From the NCBI RefSeq assembly GCF_015207395.1, contig NZ_JADEWX010000022.1:1-53878 (forward strand): a stretch of DNA of 53,878 bases, given 5' to 3'. The position numbers and the translations under genes were made by a program. Under the pieces are notes generated by a model. The model was not told the DNA's origin. It did no database searches and saw nothing but the letters and a program-made list of their open reading frames with translations. Positions 32,258-39,517 of this stretch are shown one piece after another (within the stretch, counting starts at the first letter, position 1; each line of letters opens with the position of its first letter). This stretch comes from Nodosilinea sp. LEGE 07088 (lineage in GTDB: Bacteria > Cyanobacteriota > Cyanobacteriia > Phormidesmidales > Phormidesmidaceae).

Positions 32258-34099
32258 ATGGCTAGTTCTGCCTATTCTGACCGCCGTCGCCGTCGCCGTC
32301 GCCAGCGGACTCGATCGCCGGTTGTTGTTTCCTTTAACCCAGCAGCTAATCAACGGCGACTGTTGTTAGTTTGGGGTGTCCTCATCCTTGCGATCGTTGT
32401 GATGGCTGGGCGACTTACCTGGCTGCAGCTGATCCAGGGAGACAATCTGGCCAATCGCGCTCAGCAGCAGTACTTGTTGGCTCCAGTGCAGCGACAGATG
32501 CGCCACTCGATAGTCGATCGCCAGGGCAATGTCTTGGCCATTGATCAGGTTGTCTATACCCTCTACGCCCATCCTCAGCTATTTGATACCCCGATTCAAG
32601 ATGTGGCAACGGCCCTGGCCCCGCTCCTCAATCAGCCGATTACAGAGCTGTTAGACCATTTGGGCCAGAGCCCCACGGGCATTCGCGTAGTCGATGGTCT
32701 ACCCGAGGCAACCGTCGATCGCATTCGCGCCCTACGGCTGAATGGTCTTGAGCTCCAACCCCATCAGCAGCGCTTTTACCCTCAACAGCAGTTATTTGCC
32801 CCGGTGGTGGGCTTTGTCAATTTTGACGGCGAACCCCAGGCAGGGCTAGAAATTACCTACCAAGATCAGCTCTCGCTGGCCCCGCCTCCCGCCGAGCCAG
32901 ATTTAAATACCGAGGTCTACGGGCCTCCCGTGAGTCTCTTGACAGCAGCAACCACCGAGACAGCGGCCCCCGATACTGTCGAGCCAGCCACTGCCTACTG
33001 GCCCAGTGACAATGTCAGCCTGCAACTCACCCTCGACAGCCGCCTTCAGCGTGCGACGCAGCAAGAACTTCAGGCCGTCGTTGACCGCTACCACGCCAAG
33101 CGCGGCACAGTGATGGTCATGGAAGCGCAGACCGGCGCCATGCTAGCCCTGGCCAGTGTCCCTACCTACGACCCTAACCAGTATTACGAGGCCGAGCCGA
33201 GCGATTTGAAGAGCTGGGCGATTAGCGACCTCTATGAGCCCGGCTCTACCTTTAAGCCGATCAATATTGCGATCGCCCTTGAGGCCGGGATCATCACCCC
33301 CGATGAAATGGTCAACGACAGCGGCCAGATCCAGTTTGGCAAGTGGAAGATTCGCAACCACGACTACGCTAGCGTTGGGGGGCGAGGGCCGATCTCTATT
33401 ACTGACGTCCTGAAATACTCCAGCAATGTGGGCATGGCCCGCATTATGCAGAAAATGCCTGCCTCCGACTACTTTAGCTGGCTCCAGCGCCTCACCCTAG
33501 ACCGCCCCACCGGCATCGATTTACCCGCTGAAGCGGCGGGCCAAATAAAAAATCGAGAGGAATTTATCAACAGCCGCGTGGAATCGGCTACCACAGCTTT
33601 TGGCCAGGGCTTTTCGCTATCGCCCATTAAAATGCTGCAGTTGGAGGCAACCCTGGCCAACGGCGGCAGATTGGTTACCCCACACCTGGTCAAGGGGATG
33701 ATCAACGCCGATGGTGAGGCGGTGTGGACGCCTCCTCGGCCCCAGCCGAAGGCAATCTTTTCGCCCCAGACCACCCAGCAGGTGCTCACTATGATGGAAG
33801 CCGTGGTTGCCACTGGCACCGGTGATGCCGCCAAATTACCTGGCTATCGCATTGGGGGCAAAACTGGCACCGCTCAAAAGGCGGCGGCTTCTGGCGGCTA
33901 TGGTCAGGGCCGAGTAACCAGCTTTGTGGGCATTCTGCCGGCTAATGCTCCCCGCTACGTCGTACTGACGATCATCGACGAGCCCCAGGGCGAGAATTCC
34001 TACGGCGGCACCGTTGCAGCGCCCCTCACCAAAGAGGTCATCGAGTCTTTGGTGGTACTAGAAGGGCTGCCCCCCGATGCCGAGCAGTCTACTGATTAG
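32258..34099 (+). CDS. ftsI: Septal peptidoglycan transpeptidase (FtsI/PBP3)
   Basis: A 613-residue class B penicillin-binding protein that cross-links peptidoglycan at the septum. A basic N-terminus (DRRRRRRRQR) leads into one membrane helix (about 33-52). The PBP dimerisation domain follows, then the transpeptidase with Ser330 in EPGSTFKP (SxxK), Ser388-x-Asn390 in YSSNVGM (SxN) and K535TGT in GGKTGTAQ. The unusual arginine tract could contact membrane lipids or DNA. The gene pairs with ftsL and is unlinked from murE in this genome segment. Confidence 0.95.
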   Translation: MASSAYSDRRRRRRRQRTRSPVVVSFNPAANQRRLLLVWGVLILAIVVMAGRLTWLQLIQGDNLANRAQQQYLLAPVQRQMRHSIVDRQGNVLAIDQVVYTLYAHPQLFDTPIQDVATALAPLLNQPITELLDHLGQSPTGIRVVDGLPEATVDRIRALRLNGLELQPHQQRFYPQQQLFAPVVGFVNFDGEPQAGLEITYQDQLSLAPPPAEPDLNTEVYGPPVSLLTAATTETAAPDTVEPATAYWPSDNVSLQLTLDSRLQRATQQELQAVVDRYHAKRGTVMVMEAQTGAMLALASVPTYDPNQYYEAEPSDLKSWAISDLYEPGSTFKPINIAIALEAGIITPDEMVNDSGQIQFGKWKIRNHDYASVGGRGPISITDVLKYSSNVGMARIMQKMPASDYFSWLQRLTLDRPTGIDLPAEAAGQIKNREEFINSRVESATTAFGQGFSLSPIKMLQLEATLANGGRLVTPHLVKGMINADGEAVWTPPRPQPKAIFSPQTTQQVLTMMEAVVATGTGDAAKLPGYRIGGKTGTAQKAAASGGYGQGRVTSFVGILPANAPRYVVLTIIDEPQGENSYGGTVAAPLTKEVIESLVVLEGLPPDAEQSTD

Positions 34100-34145
34100 C
34101 CCCAACCCTCGCTCTAGAACACTTTGAATCCGGCGGCGCTTTACG

Positions 34146-35183
34146 TTAGAACGAGGGCTCTGTAATAGTGCCGCCCAGGTTTTCCACAATGGCGCGGGTA
34201 TTGGCCACCATCATCTTGAGATAAGTCTCGCCATCACTCCCGGGTGCACCCACGGAGTCGGAGTAGAGTGGTGTCGGTGCTAGAGCCACCCCGGCTTCTG
34301 CGGCCACGGTGGTAATCAGGCGCGGGTTAATCGTGGTTTCGGCGAAAATCGTCGGTACCCCAAGGGTACGAATAGAGTCAACCAGTTGTTGCACAGTTTG
34401 AGCACTGGGCTGTTCCTCGGTGCTGAGGCCAATCAGGGTGCCGCCTACGGTTAATCCGTAGGCGTTAGCGTAGTACTGAAAAGCATCGTGGGTGGTCACC
34501 AGCTGCCGCTGTGGGGGCGAAATGGTCGCGGTTTGGGCTTCAATCCAGCTGTGCAGCTGGGTCAGGTCTTCGATATAGGCCGCTGTATTGGCGGTGAATT
34601 GCGTCTTCTGAGCGGGGATAAGCACGCTGAGTTCGTCGCGGATGACCTCGACCATCGGCACCGCATTGCTGGCATCCCCCCACACGTGGGGGTCGGGCAC
34701 CACGCCGCCCGCGTAGTCGAGGTCGAGCGGGGGCACCACTTCGCCAACCGCGACGCGACGCGCATTCACCCCAGCCGCGTTGAGCAGCCGAATCAGGTTG
34801 GGCTCTAGGTTGTAGCCGCTGTAGAGAATCAGATCGGCCTTTTCAAACGCAATGCTATCGGCAGGCACCGGTTCATAGACGTGGGGATCAGCGCCGGGCT
34901 GCAAGATGCCGGTGATTTCGACCTGGTCGCCGCCGACTTGAGCGACCCAGTCGGCAATCAAGGTACTGGTGGCCACGACCCTGGGACGCGAGTTATCTGC
35001 CGGGTTGGCGACGGAGTTGTCTACCTCGCTGGAGTCGCAGGAGACCAGCCCCAACCCCGTCGTCAGCAGCACTAATATCGCCCCCCACCCTCCAACTGCC
35101 TTCGCCTTGAAGGATCGGCCTGGGGCAGCGAGAGGCACCTCTCTAGCCACTCGACGGTCGCCAGACAAATTGATTCGTGCCAT
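34146..35183 (-). CDS. mntC: Metal ABC transporter binding protein (MntC/ZnuA family)
   Basis: A 345-residue cluster A-I (TroA-like) solute-binding lipoprotein with the lipobox cysteine at Cys49 (GLVSC). Metal ligands are expected in GADPHVYEP (first His), VPDPHVWGD (second His), the THDAFQYYANAYG block (third His region) and a late Asp near SDSVGAPGSDG. There is no His-rich loop of the kind found in zinc-specific ZnuA, which favours manganese, but this is inference. It faces the ATPase and permease genes across a short shared promoter, unlike the collinear mntCAB order I know from Synechocystis. The N-terminus before the signal helix is unusually long, so a later start is possible. Confidence 0.88.
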   Translation of the reverse strand: MARINLSGDRRVAREVPLAAPGRSFKAKAVGGWGAILVLLTTGLGLVSCDSSEVDNSVANPADNSRPRVVATSTLIADWVAQVGGDQVEITGILQPGADPHVYEPVPADSIAFEKADLILYSGYNLEPNLIRLLNAAGVNARRVAVGEVVPPLDLDYAGGVVPDPHVWGDASNAVPMVEVIRDELSVLIPAQKTQFTANTAAYIEDLTQLHSWIEAQTATISPPQRQLVTTHDAFQYYANAYGLTVGGTLIGLSTEEQPSAQTVQQLVDSIRTLGVPTIFAETTINPRLITTVAAEAGVALAPTPLYSDSVGAPGSDGETYLKMMVANTRAIVENLGGTITEPSF

Positions 35184-35188
35184 AGACT

Positions 35189-35245
35189 ACATTTCATAAT
35201 CGTTTCATTTTCACGATACAATACATTTCATAATCGTTTCATTTT
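35189..35245. promoter_or_regulatory. Two perfect 23-bp repeats in the mntC/mntA divergent promoter
   Basis: Identical 23-base blocks occupy 35189-35211 and 35223-35245, 34 bp apart. On the minus strand each contains TGAAACGATTATGAAA, two TGAAA half-sites starting 11 bp apart, the spacing used by OmpR-family response regulators, which bind direct repeats. In cyanobacteria the Mn-responsive OmpR-type regulator ManR controls mntCAB, so these are candidate ManR-like sites. A Fur/Zur-type inverted repeat is not evident. Both divergent genes could be controlled together. Confidence 0.7.
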
Positions 35246-35300
35246 TGAAGACAGCCCGCCTGGGGTTCGTCCAGACCATGCCCGTGTTGGAGATCTTGCT

Positions 35301-36041
35301 ATGACTATGGCCCCCGGCATAATCATCGACCACCTGACCGTCAACTATCGAGAGGTGCAGGCGCTGCGAAATATCAACCTCTCGGTACGACCGGGTAAGC
35401 TGGTCGGCATCTTTGGCCCCAATGGTGCGGGCAAAAGCACCCTGGTCAAAGCCATGCTCGGGTTGATGCCGGTGGTGACCGGACGGGTGACCTACGGCAA
35501 CGAGGAACTCTCTCACCAGCTCAATCGGGTGGCCTACGTGCCCCAGCGATCGCAGATTGACTGGACCTTCCCCGCTACGGTCTGGGACGTGGTGATGATG
35601 GGCCGGGTGAAAAAAACGGGCTGGTTTAACCGCTTTTCGGCCACCAGTCGTCAGGTGGCCCAGGCCTCGCTGGAGCGAGTGGATATGGCAGACTTTCGCG
35701 ATCGCCCCATTGGTGCCCTCTCTGGTGGACAGCAGCAGCGGGTGTTTTTGGCCCTGGCCCTGGCCCAAGAGGCCGACATTTTTTGCTTTGACGAGCCCTT
35801 TGTGGGGGTCGATCAAAAAACTGAAACCGTGCTGTTTAGAATTTTTCGAGAACTGGCAACGGCGGGTAAGACCGTGATGGTGGTTAACCATGACCTGGGG
35901 GAGTCGATTACCAACTTTGACCAGTTAATTCTGCTGAATAAAGAACTAATTGCCGCTGGCCCCCGTGAGTGGGTGCTAACCCGCGACCATATGACCCGCG
36001 CCTACGGTGGCCAGGTGGGCTTTTTTGGCCATGTCGCTTGA
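35301..36041 (+). CDS. mntA: Metal ABC transporter ATPase (MntA/ZnuC type)
   Basis: A 246-residue ABC ATPase. Walker A is GPNGAGKST (39-47), the signature is LSGGQQQRVFLALALAQE, Walker B is ADIFCFDEPF and the switch His lies in VMVVNHDL. The blocks VPQRSQIDWTFPATVWDVVMMGR and FVGVDQKTE are typical of ATPases for Mn/Zn/Fe importers. The gene begins just outside the repeated regulator sites and overlaps or abuts the permease gene at its 3' end, so the two are surely co-transcribed. With MntC it should import manganese or zinc; manganese is a major demand of photosystem II. Confidence 0.94.
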   Translation: MTMAPGIIIDHLTVNYREVQALRNINLSVRPGKLVGIFGPNGAGKSTLVKAMLGLMPVVTGRVTYGNEELSHQLNRVAYVPQRSQIDWTFPATVWDVVMMGRVKKTGWFNRFSATSRQVAQASLERVDMADFRDRPIGALSGGQQQRVFLALALAQEADIFCFDEPFVGVDQKTETVLFRIFRELATAGKTVMVVNHDLGESITNFDQLILLNKELIAAGPREWVLTRDHMTRAYGGQVGFFGHVA

Positions 36042-36048
36042 GCTGGCC

Positions 36049-36927
36049 ATGCTCGACTGGTTTTTTGAGCCGTTGCAGTACGCCTTTATGCAGCGCTCCC
36101 TAGCGGTGGCGGTGATGGTGGGCATTATTTGCTCAGTGGTGGGGAGCTACCTGATGGTGCAGCGTCTAGCCCTGCTGGGCGATGCCATTAGCCACTCGGT
36201 GCTGCCAGGGCTGGCGATCGCGTTTTTGCTGGGCGTCAATATTTTTGTTGGGGCCTTTATCGCCGGGGTGCTGAGCACGGTGATCATTGGCTGGATTCAT
36301 ACGCGATCGCCGATTAAAGAAGACGCCGCCATGGGCATTGTATTTTCGGCCTTTTTTGCCCTGGGGATTACTCTGATTACCACCATTCAAAAAGACAACA
36401 AAATCGACCTCAACCACTTTTTGTTTGGCAACATCCTGGGGGTGACCAGTACCGAGGTGCGCGATACGGCCATGATTGCTGCCCTTGTGCTGGTGACCGT
36501 GGCCCTGCTCTATAAAGAGCTGCTGTTCTACAGCTTTGACCCTCTTGGTGCCCAGGCCAGCGGTTTACCCACCGGCCTGCTCAATGCCGGGCTCATGGTG
36601 CTGATTGCCCTGACTGTCGTTGCCAGTATGAAGGTCGTGGGGGTGATTTTGGTGCTGTCGCTGCTGATTACACCCGGGGCTACGGCCTACCTGCTGGTGC
36701 CCCGTCTGCACCAGGTGATGGGGTTGGGCGCGGCGATCGGCGTCATCTCCAGCGTCAGCGGCATGTATTTGAGCTATTACATCAACCTGCCCTCTGGCCC
36801 CGCCATCGTGCTGGTGGTGTCGGCGCTGTTTGCCCTGGCATTTTTGTTCAGTCCTCGCCATGGGGCACTGGTGGGGCCACCGCGATCGCGCCCCTGGCGG
36901 CAGCTCCAGCGCCTATTTCGCCCCTAA
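36049..36927 (+). CDS. mntB: Metal ABC transporter permease (MntB/ZnuB type)
   Basis: A 292-residue permease of the ABC-3 family from ATG 36049, 7 bases after the ATPase stop; 36031 would overlap the ATPase by 11 bases. Family blocks include QRLALLGDAISHSVLPGLAI, RSPIKEDAAMGIVFSAFFA and KVVGVILVLSLLITPGATAY, with about eight membrane helices. It forms the membrane channel with MntA. Its stop codon overlaps the stop of the convergent O-antigen-ligase-like gene by 3-4 bases, leaving no room for a terminator between them. Confidence 0.94.
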   Translation: MLDWFFEPLQYAFMQRSLAVAVMVGIICSVVGSYLMVQRLALLGDAISHSVLPGLAIAFLLGVNIFVGAFIAGVLSTVIIGWIHTRSPIKEDAAMGIVFSAFFALGITLITTIQKDNKIDLNHFLFGNILGVTSTEVRDTAMIAALVLVTVALLYKELLFYSFDPLGAQASGLPTGLLNAGLMVLIALTVVASMKVVGVILVLSLLITPGATAYLLVPRLHQVMGLGAAIGVISSVSGMYLSYYINLPSGPAIVLVVSALFALAFLFSPRHGALVGPPRSRPWRQLQRLFRP

Positions 36928-39485
36928 CCCTGGAGCCTGGCTTGATAGGGGGCCAACGCCTGATCGAGGGCAGGAAAGAAAATAGGCGAGGGGTAGAGGG
37001 GCTCAAAGAACTTCACGATCGGGATATTTTCTACCCGAGGCAGAAAATCTGACGGATTGGGGCCATCGATATGGCGACTGAGCACTCCAAACCCCAGTCG
37101 CTGGCTGCGCGGTTGCCAGGTCGGGGCGGTGCGTTGTAGCCAGTCGACAAAGTCTTTGGCGGCAGTCATGCTGGCCTCCAGATTAGCGATTACCTGGGGC
37201 GGGGGCAACGCCTGAGTCAGGTCATCGATGTCGGCGGGCTGGGTCACCCAGGCCTTTGCCAGCAAAGCCTGGCGCTGGTCAGGGGTTTGCCAGGCCAAAA
37301 TCGCGTACTTAGTTGGGGTCTCAGGCCACGATTCAACCTCAACGGTGCTACCTGTGGCCAGGTCTAGCATGGCCTGATGCATCTCGGTGCCGTCGGTTTG
37401 CCAGTCTTGGGCCGCTGCTGCCCAATCGCCGCGCCACCAGCGCAGGCTACCCCTGGCCCGGTGGAGAAACGAGGCCAGGCTGGAGTCCTCCGCTTGCTCA
37501 ATTAATTCGCCATAGCGCTGCTCCAGGCGATCGAGCACCGCCGCATAGACGCCAGCCAAAGACCCTGTTTGCAGCAATGGGCTGGTCAACAGGGTGGGAT
37601 GGCGAATCACTTCGAGGGCCAGGGCTTCGGTGGCGCAGTCGAGATTGTTGGTTTGCAGGCAGGCTACGCCCAGGCCAAAGAAAACGCCCATTTTGGCGGG
37701 CACCAGGGCAGTCGCCTGAATGAAAGCGGCCCTGGCTTGATCGGGTTGGCCATTTTCGATCTGGAGCCAGCCCAGGTTGCTCTGACCAAATTCCTGGTAC
37801 GGCACGATCTGGTTGCCCGTCTCAAACCAGGCGATCGCATCCGTCAACAACGCCTGCCGCAGCGGTGGATCATCACCCACTTGCAGGGCAAAATCGCCCA
37901 GGTTATAGCCCAGTTGGTAGGGATAGTAGGGTTCCCAGGGGGCCAGAGCATGGGCCTGCCCGAGCTCGGTGGCAAAGCGATTGATGTCGGGAGGCTCGTC
38001 TGTGAGTGCCCAGAAACCGCCACTAGCCGTCCCCCAGGCCCGATGGGCAGGCACTAGCCAAAGGGTCATGGCCAGGATCAACCCCAGGCAGAGACCAGCC
38101 CACAGCCGATGACGGCGCGGTGATGCAGGCCTCTCTGCTAGGTCACTAGCCGGGGTGAAGGTACGGGCCAGCACAGCAAGGTAAAGGGCCAGGGTAGCTG
38201 CGATCGCCGGAATATCGAGCTGATAATCGGTCAGACCGATCAGACCAAAGGCAAACAATCCCGCCAACAGGCCCCAGACCAAGACCGGCGGCAGGTCACT
38301 GGGAGTGGTCTGCGCGCCCGATCGCAGCCACCGCAGCACCAGCCATCCCAGGACTAGAACCAGGGCCAAAGGCACGAGAATACCCCAAATACCGAGCTCA
38401 CCCCAGAGCTGAGCCGGAGTGCTGTGCAGCTGAAATTGAAGTTCGGCATCCCGCCCGGCCCAGGTAGGGCGGTACTGCTGATAGGCCAGGGGCACGCCCC
38501 CCGGGCCAATGCCCGTGAAGGGATGGCTGCGCCCCATGCGCCAGCCCGTGACATTGGTAACCACTCGATACGACAGTTCGCCACCGGCAAAATTGCCCGT
38601 GGCCAGACTGCCCAACAATTGCCACAATCGCCGGTTGACCACCGCCCCCACAACCAAAAGACCCAGGGCAATGCCAGCGATCACCAGGGTTGTCCGGCGG
38701 GGTAGACGAGCATAAACCAGCCCGACACCGACAGCCAACAGCCCCGTAATCATCAGCGCTAGCCAGCCGCCGCGAGAACTGGTGGTATAGAGATTGAGCA
38801 GGCCCAAGACCACCCCTATCCCCCAAAGGCCGCGCTGCCAACCCTTATCTGCCCAGGCCAGGGCCGCCAGCAAGGGCAAAACCAACACCAGGTAGCCAGC
38901 CACATAGTTTTGGTGGCCAATGGGCTGCCAGTTACGCAGGCTGGTGAGCCCAAAGTTAAAGGCCTGATTGACGCCATAGCCCTGGAGGGTTTGAAGGCGG
39001 GCCAGCTCTGGCAAATAGATTTGGGTGAACCACAGCACCAGGCTAAGCAGGATAAAGGCCAGGGTCAGATATCCCTGGAACCGCAACAGCGTCCGAGCCC
39101 GCCCCACATCTCGAAGCCAGCCGCTAAGAGCATAGACCAGGGCGATCGCCCCCATGGCGGCCCACCCGTACCATCGCGCCTGGGCCGGAAACTCAGCCCC
39201 CACCGTAGCAGCCACTAATCCCAACACCGCCAGCACCGCCACCCAGTCAAACCCGTGGCCCAAACGCTGACCTGGTCGGTGCCACAGCTGCCAACCCAGC
39301 CACAGTGGGGGCAAAGTTAGGCCCACCTGCCACAAAAATACCCAGGGCCACGACACCATTAGGGTGCTGCTGCCCGGCAGGAGGGTAAATAGGGTGTAAA
39401 ACGCCGCCGTTAGCAGGGCTAGTAAGGTGCCATCACTGGCAGTTGAGGCAACGGGCTCGGGCTTAGGGAGAGCATCCTCGGTCAT
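36924..39485 (-). CDS. O-antigen ligase/polymerase-like membrane protein, copy 2
   Basis: An 853-residue protein. The first ~460 residues form about twelve membrane helices with the Wzy_C-type loop: NWQPIGHQNYVAGYLVLVLP, TSSRGGWLALM, and HPFTGIGPGGVPLAYQQYRP plus QLHSTPAQLWGELGIWG. A second hydrophobic stretch (about 475-495) leads to a ~370-residue soluble tail with TPR-like helices (YYPYQLGYNLGDFALQVGDD, QSNLGWLQIENGQPDQARAA). Such proteins polymerise or ligate lipid-linked polysaccharide units at the outer face of the inner membrane. It follows a homologous gene by 32 bp. Gene end overlaps the mntB end. Confidence 0.87.
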   Translation of the reverse strand: MTEDALPKPEPVASTASDGTLLALLTAAFYTLFTLLPGSSTLMVSWPWVFLWQVGLTLPPLWLGWQLWHRPGQRLGHGFDWVAVLAVLGLVAATVGAEFPAQARWYGWAAMGAIALVYALSGWLRDVGRARTLLRFQGYLTLAFILLSLVLWFTQIYLPELARLQTLQGYGVNQAFNFGLTSLRNWQPIGHQNYVAGYLVLVLPLLAALAWADKGWQRGLWGIGVVLGLLNLYTTSSRGGWLALMITGLLAVGVGLVYARLPRRTTLVIAGIALGLLVVGAVVNRRLWQLLGSLATGNFAGGELSYRVVTNVTGWRMGRSHPFTGIGPGGVPLAYQQYRPTWAGRDAELQFQLHSTPAQLWGELGIWGILVPLALVLVLGWLVLRWLRSGAQTTPSDLPPVLVWGLLAGLFAFGLIGLTDYQLDIPAIAATLALYLAVLARTFTPASDLAERPASPRRHRLWAGLCLGLILAMTLWLVPAHRAWGTASGGFWALTDEPPDINRFATELGQAHALAPWEPYYPYQLGYNLGDFALQVGDDPPLRQALLTDAIAWFETGNQIVPYQEFGQSNLGWLQIENGQPDQARAAFIQATALVPAKMGVFFGLGVACLQTNNLDCATEALALEVIRHPTLLTSPLLQTGSLAGVYAAVLDRLEQRYGELIEQAEDSSLASFLHRARGSLRWWRGDWAAAAQDWQTDGTEMHQAMLDLATGSTVEVESWPETPTKYAILAWQTPDQRQALLAKAWVTQPADIDDLTQALPPPQVIANLEASMTAAKDFVDWLQRTAPTWQPRSQRLGFGVLSRHIDGPNPSDFLPRVENIPIVKFFEPLYPSPIFFPALDQALAPYQARLQG

Positions 39486-39517
39486 GGCAGTTAAAAAGAT
39501 TCAGAAAAGAGACAATA

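Noticed and set aside
34100-34160. Bidirectional terminator between ftsI and mntC
   Set aside because: CCCTCG and CGAGGG pair, but the loop is long, one arm is inside the mntC coding end and there is no T-run; too weak to list.
34146-35183. Zinc-specific ZnuA assignment
   Set aside because: The His-rich loop typical of ZnuA is missing, so manganese is preferred, although zinc is not excluded.
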